Shown here one piece after another: positions 48,101 to 58,870 of a stretch of DNA of 64,000 bases. How positions within the stretch are numbered: the first letter of the stretch is position 1; each line of letters begins with the position of its first letter. Origin of the DNA: Lepidurus packardi (Eukaryota > Arthropoda > Branchiopoda > Notostraca > Triopsidae). The stretch covers positions 3,286,001-3,350,000 of the forward strand of contig JAKZAN010000004.1 of NCBI GenBank assembly GCA_023053545.1, in the 5' to 3' direction. The notes below the pieces were generated by a model, which did not search any database, was not told the origin of the DNA, and was given only the letters and a program-made list of their open reading frames with translations. The position numbers and the translations under genes are program-made.

Positions 48101-51100
48101 GTCCAATACAAAATCCTGGAGTAAGGTTCCAAGGCTAAATCCCATGGATGAACCGCGTTATGATGTGGATTCCCAACCCAAGACGTACTTCCCGTTCCGT
48201 TTTCGTAGGCTCGCCTAATGGTTTGCGTTTTGCCATCAATCCAGTACAAGTGTTGGTTCAACGGATCGAATTCAATGCCGCGAACTTGTTTCAAGCCGCG
48301 AATTGGCAGGATCATATCCGGACTGTCGTTTACTTCAGGAACTAGGCGATTGATATAGTTTTTCTGACTAAAAAGCAAGAACGCTTTCGGCGGAATACAC
48401 GTGCGGTTATCTTGCGCCAGCTCATAATGCGTAGGACAAGAGCAACGGAAGGAATACGCTTGTTTAAACGCTGGTTGGAAGTTCGAAGTCATGTTGTTTG
48501 TAGCATGACCCAGGGGCGTAGCTACAGGCGAACTGGTAGTCGTTGTGGTAGTGGTGGATGGGACAGGAGAGCTCGCAGCCGAACTGGCAGAAGACGTCGA
48601 AGGAAGCGCGAAACACAGATGTGAACAGCCTCCATTGTTAACGGCGCAGGGATTCCAGCCGTTTTGCCTGGATGCATGGAAAACCAAAAGATCCATGACG
48701 TAATCCACACCTCCTTGGACACGACTCCGATTTTGGCCAGTGGTTTTATGGGCGCGTTCAATACTTCGCGTGGTCCAGTCCGACCAATAGATATATTCCT
48801 AAATAAATAAAAAGTGAGTAAAAGCTATAAATGATCAATCAATTATAAATGATCAATTACCTGGTATTGTGTGAGTCCATGAGGTTGTGGTAACTCTTCT
48901 TTAACAATAACGTGCCTATTACGGCCATCTAAGTCAGCCGCTCCTATATGCTGCTCATCCACATCCGCCCAATACAAGCGACGTAATGATAAATCCAAAG
49001 TTAAACCGTTAACGCGGCCCACATTGTTCACCAATACGCTTCTTCCACTCCCATCAAGTGCTGCTCGCTCTATATGAGGGACCGCTCCCCACACGCCCAA
49101 ATACAAGTACCTAAATTAGACAAAAATAGAATTAAAATCTTCTTTTCCTCGATTTTTACATGTTTTTTCGTATTCTTTCGGTTATTATGTGTGTTTTTTT
49201 TCAGAAACAACGAAAATTACCCTTCAGAAGGATCAATAGCAATGCTGCGAGGATTCCTCAAATCTTTCCAGATGAGTACTCGTCTTGAAGAACCATCCAA
49301 GCGGGCTACTTCAATCCGGTGACTGCCCATATCAGCCCAATAGAGATTCCGGGCTACCCAATCCACTGCCATGCCCTCAGGGTATTCCAATCCAAATTCC
49401 ACGACTGCTTCCACCTGCGATCCATTCAGAAAGGATCTTGAAATGGCTTTAACGCCAATATCAGTCCAATAAATCCGACTGTCGCTCATGTCAAAGTCCA
49501 ATGCACTGAGAAAACATAAAAAACATCATTCCTATTTGTCTATTTATTCCAAAAAATATTTTTCTTTTACCTCGCTTCTTTAACTCCGGATAAAGGAATC
49601 ACTGAATCATGGTGTCCTGCTTCCAAACTGATTCTTCTGATGTCTTCTTTACGTGTAAAAAGCAAGAAAGCTTCCGGAACCACACAAGTTTTGCCATCTG
49701 CTGTTAACTCGTGCCCTACAATCAGACAAAAAATACTTTCAAATTACCTTTAAAGTTTAGAAACTAAGTTTTACCAATTGGGCATGCGCAGATATGTCCC
49801 ACCGGACGGAACAAGCAGAGATGCGTACAGCCTCCGTTTTCTATGCTGCAAGAGTTATTGCCAGGAGGGAAAACTCGCACTTGAACGGCTTTCAAACCCA
49901 TCAAATCCGGAAGTTGATCAATAATGACTTTCCGCTCTAGCCCTGTGACTTTATTAACGCGCTCAATGCTGCGATGCTGCCAATCCGTCCAATATAAGTA
50001 GTCGCCCAATAAGGTAAAACCAAAAATGTGAGGCACGTTCTCACTTAACACTTCTCTTCTCCCAGTCCCATCCACGTTAACACTCTGAAACACACAAAAC
50101 GGAAATAATTATCATAGATCGCGGAATAACAGCAAATCGATTTAATAAATAAATAAAATTAACTTTAAAATAATAAATAAAATAATTCTAGAAAATACAC
50201 GAAAAATCGATTTAACGAAATATGGGAGGTATAGTAGCAATCTTTTTCGGGATTAAGATATTTAACTGACTTAAAAAGTAAGCCTAAATGAAAAATGAAA
50301 ATAAGAAAAAATATTACCTCAATTTTATCAGTTTTAGCGTCGCACCAGTACAGAATTTGCCTGTCGTAGTCCAATGCGATGCCATTTGGCCAACCAAGTC
50401 CTGTCCTCACCAAAACTTGACGTTGAGTGCCATCCATCCAGCCACGTTCCAATTTGGGTTCTTTGCCCCAATCAGACCAATACATCCAACCCCTTCCGGG
50501 GTCTAAAACCAATGCTCGAGGTTCATCTAAGCTTTCTGATATCAAAACCTAGATTTAAAGTCACACAGTAAAATAAATCAATCAATACAATCAATAATGT
50601 TTAGTCATTTCAATTATGTTTTTCAACCCTACTTTGCGATTGGTGCCATTCAAGCGGGCTACTTCAATCCTATCCGTTCCAGTGTCGGTCCAGTATAGGT
50701 TACGGGCAATCCAATCCACAGCAATACCATCAGGGTGGTCTACTTCCGTCATAACCAAATCTTCCTGTCCAGATCCGTCTAAAAGCGCTCTGCGCAGTCC
50801 TCTAACTTCGTCGTCCGACCAATAAACTCTTTTCTCCAAAGGATCGTAGTCGACGGCGATGGCGTGCCTAACGCCTTCTAAGGGCAGTACCACATCCGTA
50901 AAATCAGGGGTATCCAAAGAAATACGGCGTAGATCAGTACGCCGGGCTAAGAATAACACTTGCTGAGCTCCTAATATGAAACAAAGGACAAAAAAATTAG
51001 GAATTTTTCTTCAAATTCGGTTTAAACCAAAATTACCATCAGCACAGGTAAAGTTATCCACTAATTTGGAGCCGGTGGGACAGGCACAGGTGTAAAACGG

Positions 51101-52189
51101 CGCGTTAGGTGCAGCAAGGCATAAATGCGAACAATTGGCATTGTTTCGTTGGCAGGGAGTGTCGATTCTGGGTTGACGCAGGCCGTCGAATACATGAATG
51201 TCCATAGGGGACAAGGAACCGCCTATAATCACCTTCCGATTGATACCAGATTTCTTATGGCAGCTGTGTAGTGATTTTGTTTGCCAGTCAGTCCAGTACA
51301 ACGTGTTTTTCTGTAAAGTAAGGGCAAAAGGGTGCTGTAGCCCGCCTTCGACCACCGTCCGCCTTTTGCCGCCTTCCAAATCCGACATACAAATCAGATT
51401 TAGCTTGGCATCAGCCCAATACAGCGCTTCTTCTTCGTAGTCTAACGTTAAGCCGTTGGGCCAGAAAATCTGGTCTTTAATCACCACTTGACGTGTCCGC
51501 AAATCGCCATTCATGCCCGCACGCTCAATCTTAGGTACTTCTCCCCAATCCGTCCAGAAAAGCAACCTAAGTATATCAACAAAAATGATCATATTTTATT
51601 TAATTTCCACCGTGAATATTTAAGTAAGTATTTACCCTTTAGCTGGGTACAAAGCAATAGCGCGGGGTTGGTCTAAATCCTCCCAAAAGAGCACTTTGCG
51701 GTAATCGCCTTGCAAAGTAGCTACTTCTATGCGATTAGTCTCGGAATCGGTCCAATACAACTTATTGCCTAGCCAATCTACGGCCAATCCATCGGGCGAA
51801 ATGAGTCCTGTGCTCACAATGTTGATTTTGGGCCCGACAGCACCGATGGTTAAGTTGACATGAGCACAGCGGATCATTTCCAAGCTAATATCCGTCCAAC
51901 AGACAAGGCTCTGGTCAAAATGAAAATCCAAAGCTGCTGCATCTTCTAAGTCTTTGATGATCAATGTAGAGTTGCCTCGCGGTTTGGCTGCGTCAATAAG
52001 TCGAATATCTTTACGGTTGGCAAAGAGCAGGAAGTGGGAAGAACCTAACAGGTTCAATGGTTATTAGAATAAGAAAATTTTATCCATGGTTAGATTTTAA
52101 GCTTAAGGAAGTCCAAATTTCTTACCTGAGATGCAAGAGGAGCAAAGAAGCGCCGCAAGTAAGAGTGCGAGGACGTTAGCGACGCACAT
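45162..52189 (-). CDS. arr: Arrow / LRP5-6 Wnt co-receptor (16 exons)
   Basis: Complete 1781-aa co-receptor that binds Wnt with Frizzled and recruits Axin. Exons in coding order: 52189-52126, 52044-51636, 51566-51037, 50970-50633, 50548-50318, 50084-49775, 49715-49571, 49505-49221, 49110-48861, 48798-47969, 47728-47531, 47473-47281, 47217-46872, 46635-46105, 46020-45760, 45586-45162. A signal peptide ([14 protein letters not shown]) precedes four YWTD propellers, each followed by an EGF-like module (for example [14 protein letters not shown]). Three LDLa repeats and a membrane helix ([20 protein letters not shown]) follow. The tail has five Axin-docking motifs: [40 protein letters not shown]. 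The conserved [13 protein letters not shown] block precedes them. The third EGF module has an unusual Ser/Thr-rich insert near 48440-48620. Confidence 0.98.
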
Positions 52190-52620
52190 CTCACCGGTTT
52201 ATAAGCCACGTGCACAACATTACCAAGGAGGCGAGTCGAAAGAGCGTTAAACTATCACTAATGGAATTCTTTACAAGCTAAATTAACGAAGGAACTTCTT
52301 TTGGCATCACCCGATGCAAAACAACACGCGCAACTTTGGAATCGATACAGATGACACAAGCATCAGATATTGAGTATCTAAACTACTAGATCCCTATTTC
52401 GAATCGATATGTAAGCTTTGGCGGTCTTATCGAACCTTAACGGCTTTTTGCACGCTAAAACTTTCAAACCAGAAAATAAACAATTAAATGCAAAGTCTTA
52501 CAATACCATTACCAAGGTAATGATAATGTTAGCTACCATTAGACAACTACCATTGTCTTACATTCTTAACTTCGAAAAGAAAAAAATCGATACATTGGAT
52601 CGAAGGCGTTATTAACCAAT

Positions 52621-52673
52621 TAAATTACTTCATATGAATTTCAAAATAATTGAAATTCATATGATGTAATTTA
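52621..52673. repeat. 24-bp inverted repeat with 5-nt loop
   Basis: Arms 52621-52644 and 52650-52673 (taaattacttcatatgaatt and its partner) pair at 23 of 24 positions around a 5-nt loop. It lies about 430 bp upstream of the arrow start. It may be a cruciform, a MITE core, or a small hairpin RNA source. Confidence 0.85.
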
Positions 52674-52964
52674 ACTAAAATTCCACCACAATCAGGGTCT
52701 CAAAAACTTTTTAATCTTACGGAATCTACTAACATGGTAAGAACATAAGAAAAACAATATATGCTGAGATTAAACTATAACAATTCAAGGTTGTTTTTGA
52801 CATAATTAGGCTGTGTATTCCATTATATTCATCAATCATTTCACGGGAAATCCGCTGTTTTTTGTCTCGTTCAATACGCTGGGCGGATACAAGCCGTTTT
52901 TATTAAGTCTTGCTACTAATATCACATGACAGGGTGTATATGCGCCTGATTGGGTGAGCGAGGA

Positions 52965-52982
52965 CCCCCCCCCCCCCCCCCC
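52965..52982 (+). repeat. Homopolymer C18
   Basis: Eighteen consecutive C in AT-rich DNA between arrow and Mob2. Likely polymorphic in length; the G-rich complement could form quadruplex structure. Confidence 0.9.
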
Positions 52983-53118
52983 GAGTTCAATATACAGCAT
53001 TGTCCTCTGTCCCCAAACTATGCACATTTCTTACGTCAATAAGAATAACGATTTTGCCTCAAATCCCTATTCCTTCTGTACAGTTTCTGTCCCCTTAAAT
53101 TACAAACTTCTTGTTTAA

Positions 53119-53441
53119 CTAACTTTCAAGCTCAGCAGAGTAAAATCCCCCCAAATCAAGTTTGATTTTGACCCACCCCGGAATTTTACACCATATAATT
53201 TGGTTTACATGGATTCTGCTGTCAAACTTGAATTGTAGACACTGAAAGTGCAATGCCCTTTCACTTTTCATATTTGAATGCTTCCATGAACTACGTGTTG
53301 TAGGCGTGGCTGGGAAGGAGGGAGGAGCAAGAGGAGGAGCTATAGATAAAGGGGGTATACCTACGTCACAACCAACGCTAAGTTTTCTGTCTTTATCAAC
53401 TTTCAATACTGCTTCCTTTCCTTCGTTCAAGTCATGGATCT
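53119..53441 (-). other. Candidate alternative 3' exon near Mob2
   Basis: A strong acceptor on the - strand (long T tract, then cttttgcag ending at about 53442) opens a frame of about 107 codons starting IHDLNEGKEAVLKVDKDRK, followed by a Pro-rich part. Composition at the start is protein-like. It could be a second last exon for Mob2 or part of another transcript; no family is recognised. Alternatively it is Mob2 3' UTR. Confidence 0.3.
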
Positions 53442-53917
53442 GCAAAAGTGAAAAAAAAAAACTTTAAAAAGTACTCTTGGCCTGCTTCGTTTCCTACGTT
53501 TCTTCGCCATTTTGTTTTCATCCACTTTGCGACTGCCTGAGAGGGAGATCACGTGAACATCACGAAGTGGGCTAGGGACAGCAAAGCTTAACTTTTCGTT
53601 TCCGAGGAAGAAGGAGGGACTAGTGTTTATTATGTAAAATGGAAAAATAAAAGCCCCAGTAATTTTTTTCCCGCAAAAAGCTGTTGATACTTTTAGTTTT
53701 TTCTTTCTGTCTTAGCTTTTCCTTCTCGCAAAATAGCAGAAGAAATTAAAAGGAGGGGTGGGAGGGGAAAGGAAGGTGCTTGCATCCTAAATTTTTACCA
53801 CGACTACTGGGCGCCCTAAAAAAACTGCGTATATAAATGTATAACTGCAATTCTTTTTTCTCTTTGCGCAGGTGTTTTGCCCTGGCCTGGGGGGAATCGA
53901 CCTAAAATAACGAGCCT

Positions 53918-56900
53918 TCAGCGCCATTCACCCGTTCCAGGGACAGGTTCTGAAGGCGCAGGCATTAGTTCAGGTCGTTGGGGCTCACAAGTGACGACAG
54001 ATGGCTCTGCGGGGCAAAAGGGACCTGAGGTAGCAGGAGCGGACTGGGATCGAACTACGCCTTCCATTGGAGCTGCAGCTAATGAAGGTGGATCGCCTAT
54101 TCCAGCAGTCCCTACTTCTTCTTGGGGAAGTGGGGGCGTGGCTGCGGCTTCGCTAGAGTCTTGTGGCTGCTCAGGTAACAATTTGAGAGCAAGAACCAGG
54201 TCCTGGAGGACGTCGGCTTCTCGCTCATCAAGTAAGTGAAACTGGATGTCCACGAGTGTCAGGTGGGCGAACACACAATGCAGATGCGCGTGTAGGCCTA
54301 AAAGGAGGAAGTCCCTGAAATGGGCGTGATACAAGTGTGCTACGACGTTGTACAACAACCGGAGGATTTTTCGTACAGTGGCCTCGAATGTTGCTGGGAA
54401 ATCATTCACTAGAAAGAAGTAGACAAACAAAAGCCATTAGTCTTTCTTTATAAGAGAACACCCCAGTAACGTACAACATAAATGCCTAATAAATCTTTCT
54501 ATTGTTTTACATTGCCTATTAGATATGACTGCGCGACTGGTATTAGTAGTACTCCTAGCCCATTCTTAAAATGGTTAAGAAAAATGTGACAGTAAAATTG
54601 CCCTTCCCAGACAATCATGTTTATTCTTGTCTCACATCCTTTGCCAGGATAGCCTGCTTTACTACCCAGACCATACTATATAGGTTATATACTGTGATGC
54701 AGTATATATAACCTATAGGTTATAAACTTATTTATATAAACAAGTACTTCTGTATACTACCTAACAGTATCGTATAGTGAAAATAGTATATAGTAGCATG
54801 AAAAATTTGTAAACACAAAATGGTATTTCGGTCCGGACAAAACTACGTAATTCCATACACTTGTTTCCTTTTAACATGAAACAAAAACCGCTAAACACGA
54901 ATTTCGCGTCTCGGAGGAACGACCAGATAGTTTCGTTGCGACAAAATTCTTTTGCCGAGAAGGGTTGTAGAGTCTTAGCATCATTCCTGACTTAAGTTCA
55001 AATTCTTGTCTTTCTCGCCCCAACAGTCTGTGGGCTGTCAAAGCATTTCAGTTTTAATTACAATATGTTAAAGTGCTTCAAAATGTATTATTTGTGCTTT
55101 AAAATATACAGACTATCAATGCACGAGTATAAACTTGAATATTAACTCTGTTATCACGACAGTTTTTTTTTATTAACTAGGTTTTTTGCTAGCACGAATT
55201 CCTTCTAACACGAAAAAATATTCCGGTCCCTTCGATGTCGCGTTAAACGGTTTTCACTGTATATATACCAGTGCAGTGAAAACCGCTTAACACCAGTGCC
55301 AGTATAGGATATAAACCTATACACTGTGATCCCGACTACAGAGCTAGGCCTAGCCTTACTATCCAGGCTCTATGTGTCTATGGAATGTTCCGACTCGCGT
55401 CCTGGCACAGGATGCGAGTCAGACGCTCGCCGCGTTGACGTTCGCGTAACACAAAATAATGCAATAGTAAAAACATAAGGACATAGTTAAATAATAAAGC
55501 AACCAATAAATTCAGGAGTTCCACTTAAACAATTAATCACAGTTAATGTATAATTAACCTAACATAGCCATATAATTAAGCTAAGAAGACCATTCAGGGT
55601 ATATTTTACCAACTTTATTTTAAGTAGGATCGAATTAAATAAGTTACTTTAAATACAAATTTGAACTACTGTAATGTGTCGGGTTACAAAATATAATTAG
55701 AAAGTTATAAACAGTGGGACATTTTACCCCCTAATTTCTGAACAATATGACAAGTTACACTGAAATTGCATGCAGAATGGCAGCTACTCGAACACATAAA
55801 GAATGATATTCCATACTAAATCTTCTAAACAATAGGATATTTACGAAACGTTTACTACCTGAAACAAGCCTTGACGTAAACGCTATTTTTTATCACAGTT
55901 TATCTGTTTCTATTTTCTATGATTTATAAGGAGAAGAAAGCCAAAGCTAAACAAAAACGTATACGTGTACGAAATTACTTCCGTTCATGTTTTACGATGA
56001 CGTCACGTCACGAACCATATGGTTGTTTAACTTATTAACCCAACTAAAAAATCAGTAGATACAAAATCTTACAAAATTGTCTCAAAATCTTACTTGTTCT
56101 TTAACTTTCATATGACTAGCATAAAGCTTAAAAAGGAAGCAAAAAACATAACAAGGAACGAAAAACACAAACATGCCTGAACTCTTGTGTGACTTTCTAA
56201 AAGATCGTTCTAAAAGAGTTCTTTACTCACCAAATTTGGTAGGGAAAGTAGCTTCATCATAAACGCTCCTTTGCACTGAAGTCATGACGTAATCTACATA
56301 CTGGGGTGCTGACAATCGCGTTTTTCTCCCTTTATCATCCTGCCAAGCGTAATGCCTCCCTTTAGGACCAGTCATATCCGGACAAGAATTCATCGTACAA
56401 AACTCCGATATAGTACCATACAATAAATTCACGTGTTCAAACAATGACAACGCTAAAGAAATAATAATTCCAATTAACTCTCTTTTCATTATTAAACACA
56501 ATGATTTTCCAAATTACTATGTGAAGCTAGCCATTCGTTGTAATCCAAACCAGGAGGGAGCTCCACTAACTGTCGCAGTTCCACTTCGGTCACCTTTCGC
56601 TCCGCCTCCAAAACGGCTTCTTCCAGGTACAACGGTTTGACGTCATCGCTAATCCCGCCTCCTGGCGCTCCGCCCACACCCCCATCCCTTTCTTTTCTGC
56701 GGGCTTTCCTGAAACACAAGACGAATAACGTTTGTTTAACGCATTCCGAACATTGTAATTTTCTTTTTCAAACCTTCTTACAGAAATTGCCATTTTTTTG
56801 TTTAGGTTCTCACAACAATGAAACTCCACCCGCAGATTCCATTAACTTTAGCACCCTACCCAAGTGACTCAACAATGAAAACTTCCAGACTTTCCAAATA

Positions 56901-58870
56901 TACAATCTGCGGAATATTGCCGACATTCTCACAAACCTCGGTCTGTCGTAACACGATCCCCAGTTTAAAAAGGCGTAGTGTAAGGCAGTAGCCAACACTT
57001 TGGGCGTGTTCGTGGTACAACCCCAAGCCCACTCGACGCAAAACTGAACATTCCATAGACACATTATTGTGAAATGGGGGAATGATAAGCGCCGAAAGTC
57101 CACAGGGAAAATGCACTCGTAAATTCCCAGCTAACTAAAGGAACGAAGCAGCTTAGGAGAGCGGCACAATGCAAGTCTCCCATACAAATGAGTCAAGCAA
57201 GGAACTCAAGGTTTGTTGGTTTCTTTTTTTCCATTTTGAGTTCCTGTCCCTTTGTCGTGATCGTAGTGAACTGTGCCACAGTGCGGCATCAGAGCATTGC
57301 TAGAAACTGCAAAACTTCCACCAAAACGATGTCCCGTTACGATGATTCTAAAGTTCCTGTCCTGGAAAATCAAGCCAGCGAAGCCGAGAAACAGTTTAAC
57401 GTATCGATCCAATAAGGCACTCCAATTGCTTCTCGATCTTCTAGGAGGTTTATTCTAATAGAACACCCGGGGTTTAGAACGCTCTAACTCTTTGAAACAC
57501 TCGTCTGGAACTACGAAAGGTTGCTATGGCCAAGAAGCCAATGCTGTGGTTCCCTAAACTCTGCCAATATCTTTCACTTTCCCTTTACGTTTGAGTGCGT
57601 TCTCTGGCACATTGCGTGAGTCAAATGACCTTCCTGCCACGTAAAAATGTAATCCCGCCACACAGGTACGGACCAGTACTGGGAGAATTGGTTTTTTCCA
57701 TTTTTTTTTTGTCGATTTTTTTCTTACTTAAACAAAAAGGAAGATTAACTTAACCACGCCCAAATCTTATAGCCTTGCCAAAAAAACCTTGGCTACCATA
57801 CAGTAAATTACACTTCAAATAATAAAAAGAAATTAGCTAAAAATCAAAGTTTGGCGAAGCAGAAATTGTGGATTTCGCTTTTTTATTTATCAATACTATT
57901 TTTTTTTTACCTGCAGAAACACGTGGGAGTAGGTGGATCTTCAAACTGTACGAGTACTGTATTTGCACGGAAGTGTAGAACCGCCCATTTGGGCAATGTG
58001 CCTAATCGACCAGACATTTGATGGCAATATGAGCGAATATTTTGCCTTTGAGCGTTTGGTAGTGATGTACTTTGGTGATTGAGAGCTTCATATAAGAATG
58101 CAAAAGGACGTTATAACGAGGAAGGAGGATCCCCTTGAATGCTTGGGCGCAAAAAGGTCAATTTGTGTGTTTCTGTGCGGCTTCTTGACATCGCTAGGTT
58201 ATCCATGGTTGCTATGCCGACGACACCACTGCCTTGACTCTTACAAAGTTGCCTACGTTTTTTTTCTTCTTAAATAGAAAGGGTTGTTCTTGGGATGTTT
58301 AAGGCAATTGGTAGGAAGCTGAAGGAAGCAGCTGACACGAAAAAGGAATCCAACTGTCTAAACGTCTGTCCAAATCATTCTAGACAAGTTATTGATTGGA
58401 ATGACAGCTTTAATGGAAGTAAAATGACCAATGGATTTGACTACATGTTAACGATAGTCGGGACAGCAGCTCAGACCTGTGGCCAAAAATACCAAAGAGA
58501 TTGCAACCTGACTCAAGTGTTGTATTAATTATCCGTATTTTTTCCCTCAAACGTCCTTATTTGTTGGAAGTACGTAAAAAAGACAGGAATGTTTAAGGTG
58601 AGCTTGACACCTAGCTAGGCTTCCGTATCGGAACTTAAGTTGCTTTAGATTAGAGGGTCTGCGTCATTTTTACGTACTCAGCTGTAGTGAAACTGGCTGT
58701 GGTTGGTTAATCAGAGCATAACAATAAAGGTTATATGATGTCAGTAATTAAAGTTGGATTGTGCAAAGAGTAATTAAAAACAGCTTACCCCATAAACCAA
58801 TCCACCGTATCTCGTACATATTCTGGTAGCTTATCCAGCTTGAAAACACGCTTAATTAAATCTAAGATGC
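53918..58870 (-). CDS. Mob2: Mob2, NDR/Tricornered kinase activator (N-terminal exon(s) incomplete)
   Basis: MOB-family zinc protein that binds NDR/Tricornered-type kinases in growth and morphogenesis control. Exons in coding order: about 58870-58789 (ends TVDWFMG; its upstream edge is not resolved), 56708-56518 (KARRKERDGG to LDYNEWLASH), 56452-56231 (SEFCTMNSCPDM, APQYVDYVMTSVQ, ATFPTKFG), 54408-53918. The join DWFMG/KARRKER matches the known Mob2 N-terminus and is in phase. Zinc ligands are seen in CTMNSC and in the AHLYHAHF helix. After the MOB fold (ending about HLLDEREADVLQDLVLALKL) a Pro/Ser/Ala-rich tail of about 90 residues is encoded, which vertebrate MOB2 lacks. No in-frame ATG precedes VDWFMG in its exon, so a further 5' exon is expected. 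Intron 3 hosts a Tigger-type MITE. Confidence 0.9.
54678..54717. repeat. Imperfect AT-rich inverted repeat in Mob2 intron
   Basis: Arms ataggttatatactg and cagtatatataacctat flank a short loop, with a 2-nt bulge. Related taaacctat words recur near 55310. Possibly a decayed MITE end. Confidence 0.6.
54876..55259. mobile_element. Tigger-type MITE in Mob2 intron
   Basis: Non-autonomous relative of the transposon at 3480-5164. They share blocks such as ggttgtagag, ccccaacagt and ctgtcaaa in the same order (3519-3610 versus 54961-55050). The right terminus gttaaacggttttcactg at 55242-55259 is followed by TA. The left terminus (accgctaaacacgaa) is mutated. A second terminal repeat in inverted orientation (cagtgaaaaccgcttaacac) starts at 55274, 14 bp beyond, suggesting a nested or rearranged copy. 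Confidence 0.75.
55392..55420. repeat. 12-bp stem-loop in Mob2 intron
   Basis: gactcgcgtcct and aggatgcgagtc pair around a 5-nt loop with one G-T wobble. It is GC-rich for its surroundings. No terminator or microRNA family is recognised. Confidence 0.6.
56709..58788. other. First resolved Mob2 intron, no gene recognised
   Basis: A 2.1-kb interval between the DWFMG and KARRKER exons. Open frames at 57188-57415, 57206-57412 (-) and 58295-58528 (+) were examined and not accepted as genes. Alternative Mob2 5' exons could lie here. Confidence 0.4.

Larger units (their letters stand above)
52190..53117. other. Arrow 5' flank, no gene seen
   Basis: Presumed arrow promoter and upstream DNA. It contains a near-perfect 24-bp inverted repeat at 52621-52673 and a run of 18 C at 52965-52982 (both listed). 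No exon or RNA gene is recognised. Confidence 0.5.

Noticed and set aside
53877-54239. Plus-strand open frame of 120 codons over the Mob2 tail
   Set aside because: It lies antisense to the Mob2 last exon and its composition reflects the Pro/Ser-rich tail.
56590-56829. Frame reading through the acceptor of the Mob2 KARRKER exon, as an alternative first exon
   Set aside because: No donor in the required phase; the DWFMG exon at 58789 fits both phase and known N-terminus.
57206-57412. Minus-strand frame with a VTGHRFGGSF word in the Mob2 intron
   Set aside because: Considered as an alternative Mob2 exon or a relic gene; no phase match and no neighbouring exons.
58295-58528. 77-codon frame within the Mob2 intron
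   Set aside because: Some protein-like composition, but opposite strand to Mob2, no splice support and no recognised family.
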